From contig CAVRDJ010000002.1 in the NCBI GenBank assembly GCA_963719875.1, positions 620,001 through 684,000 on the forward strand: DNA of 64,000 nt, written 5' to 3'. The notes beneath the pieces were generated by a model. The model had not been told where the DNA came from. It worked only from the letters and a program-made list of their open reading frames with translations, and made no database searches. This DNA comes from Palsa-360 sp963719875. GTDB taxonomy: Bacteria > Acidobacteriota > Terriglobia > Acidiferrales > UBA7541. The first letter of the stretch is position 1. Each line of letters begins with the position of its first letter. This document shows, in pieces, positions 63,348 through 64,000 of the stretch. Made by a program: the position numbers and the translations under genes.

Positions 63348-64000
63348 ATGGCGACCCCACGCAAGAAAGTCCAGCCCCAGTCGAATCGCCGGAAGGACCA
63401 CACGGCAGTAGGCCGTTCTCACACTATTAATTCTAAATCACTTAGCGGAGATCGTGGCGTGGCCGTGGTAACGGGCGGCGCGGGCAGCATGGGCACTGTC
63501 ATCTGCGGCGCGCTGGCGCGAGAAGGGATGCGCGTGGTGGTCGGCTACAACCGATCCGCGCAAAAGGCCAAATCATTGGCCGCAAGTTTGCCGGGGGAGG
63601 GGCACGCGGCGCTTCCGGCTCAAGTGACGGATACGGCGGCGCTTGCGGGCTTGGCCGCCGAGATCGAGCGGCGCTACGGTGTTTGCGACGTGCTTGTGAA
63701 TTGCGCGGGCGTGACGCGCTTTGTGCCGCACGGCGATTTGGACGCGCTCGATGACGCGTTGATTGAGAACATACTTTCCACCAACGTGCGCGGCCCGTTT
63801 GCCACCGTGCGCGCGCTGCGCCCGTTGCTCGAAAAAAGCGAACACCCCGGCGGCGCGGTGATCGTCAACATTTCCTCGATCGCCGGGCTGACGGCGATGG
63901 GCAGCAACGTGATTTATTGCGCGTCGAAAGCAGCCGTTGACAACATGACCAAGTCGCTGGCGCGCGCTCTGGCGCCGCGGATTCGCGTTGTATCCATCGC
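63348..64000 (+). CDS. SDR-family oxidoreductase, 3' end cut off
   Basis: Partial gene running off the window. ATG 63348 lies 3 bases after the hisD-like stop. After about 40 poorly conserved basic residues the Rossmann motif TGGAGSMGTVIC appears, then NCAGVT (the NAG motif), ISSIAGLTAMGS (catalytic Ser) and YCASKAAVDNM (Tyr-x-x-x-Lys). It is thus a classical short-chain dehydrogenase/reductase. It is presumably co-transcribed with the HisD/HpsN-like gene and acts on the same pathway. The first 40 residues may belong upstream of the true start. Confidence 0.85.
   Translation, partial: MATPRKKVQPQSNRRKDHTAVGRSHTINSKSLSGDRGVAVVTGGAGSMGTVICGALAREGMRVVVGYNRSAQKAKSLAASLPGEGHAALPAQVTDTAALAGLAAEIERRYGVCDVLVNCAGVTRFVPHGDLDALDDALIENILSTNVRGPFATVRALRPLLEKSEHPGGAVIVNISSIAGLTAMGSNVIYCASKAAVDNMTKSLARALAPRIRVVSI

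Noticed and set aside
61956..63422. 488-residue minus-strand frame opposite the hisD-like gene
   Set aside because: It is a shadow frame; the plus strand carries all family motifs.

Overview
The window reads as a piece of an Acidobacteriota chromosome (Terriglobia-like) carrying an integrated mobile element. No marker gene proves this. The taxonomic guess rests on a 1,177-residue Oar-like TonB-dependent receptor with an N-terminal carboxypeptidase-regulatory domain, a tetraether-synthase-like radical SAM protein, a DUF2207 protein with a glycine-rich tail, a lone nuoB beside a Rieske ferredoxin, and many long intergenic inverted repeats. No rRNA, tRNA or CRISPR array was recognised by eye.

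Layout. (1) 1-3900: small, mostly plus-strand genes: a Cys-rich peptide, a DksA/TraR zinc-finger protein, a GlsB/YeaQ-type membrane protein, a four-helix membrane protein, two small unknown proteins ending at a terminator, and a membrane-anchored coiled-coil protein. (2) About 4.2-27.0 kb: an integrative element, almost all minus strand, AT-richer than its surroundings. Its right end holds a tyrosine integrase (25509-26795), an AlpA/excisionase-type HTH protein, a zinc/AT-hook protein, a cold-shock-like protein and a PrimPol-helicase replication protein (19695-22391). A candidate origin with 22-bp iterons and large palindromes follows (19.1-19.7 kb). Next is a control module in which a ribbon-helix-helix (RHH) protein and a 184-residue minimal tyrosine recombinase are divergently transcribed around repeated GTGAT/ATCAC sites. 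Left of that, a long tightly packed operon (16.4 to 4.2 kb) starts with an HNH protein and includes an 820-residue and a 474-residue protein of phage-internal-protein character. I see no terminase, portal, major capsid, tail or conjugation gene. The element therefore looks like a phage satellite or an undescribed phage-plasmid-like element rather than a complete tailed prophage. (3) 27.0-64.0 kb: GC-rich chromosome with housekeeping and metabolic genes.

How the chromosomal genes work together. mtnB-mtnD-mtnC (47353-49410) form a methionine-salvage operon, divergent from an NCS2-like permease. mutM, dtd, a MarR regulator and a ClC channel lie in a row. thiC, nuoB, a Rieske protein, a methyltransferase and an EVE-domain protein follow on the same strand. 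A secreted sugar dehydrogenase lies upstream of the TonB receptor on the opposite strand. The right end holds a Tes-like radical SAM enzyme, rlpA, and a histidinol-dehydrogenase-family gene followed after 3 bases by an SDR gene cut by the window edge.

The most interesting items are the element itself, its RHH/mini-recombinase switch-like module, its candidate origin, the Tes-like enzyme, and the intergenic inverted repeats, whose copies show compensatory base changes.
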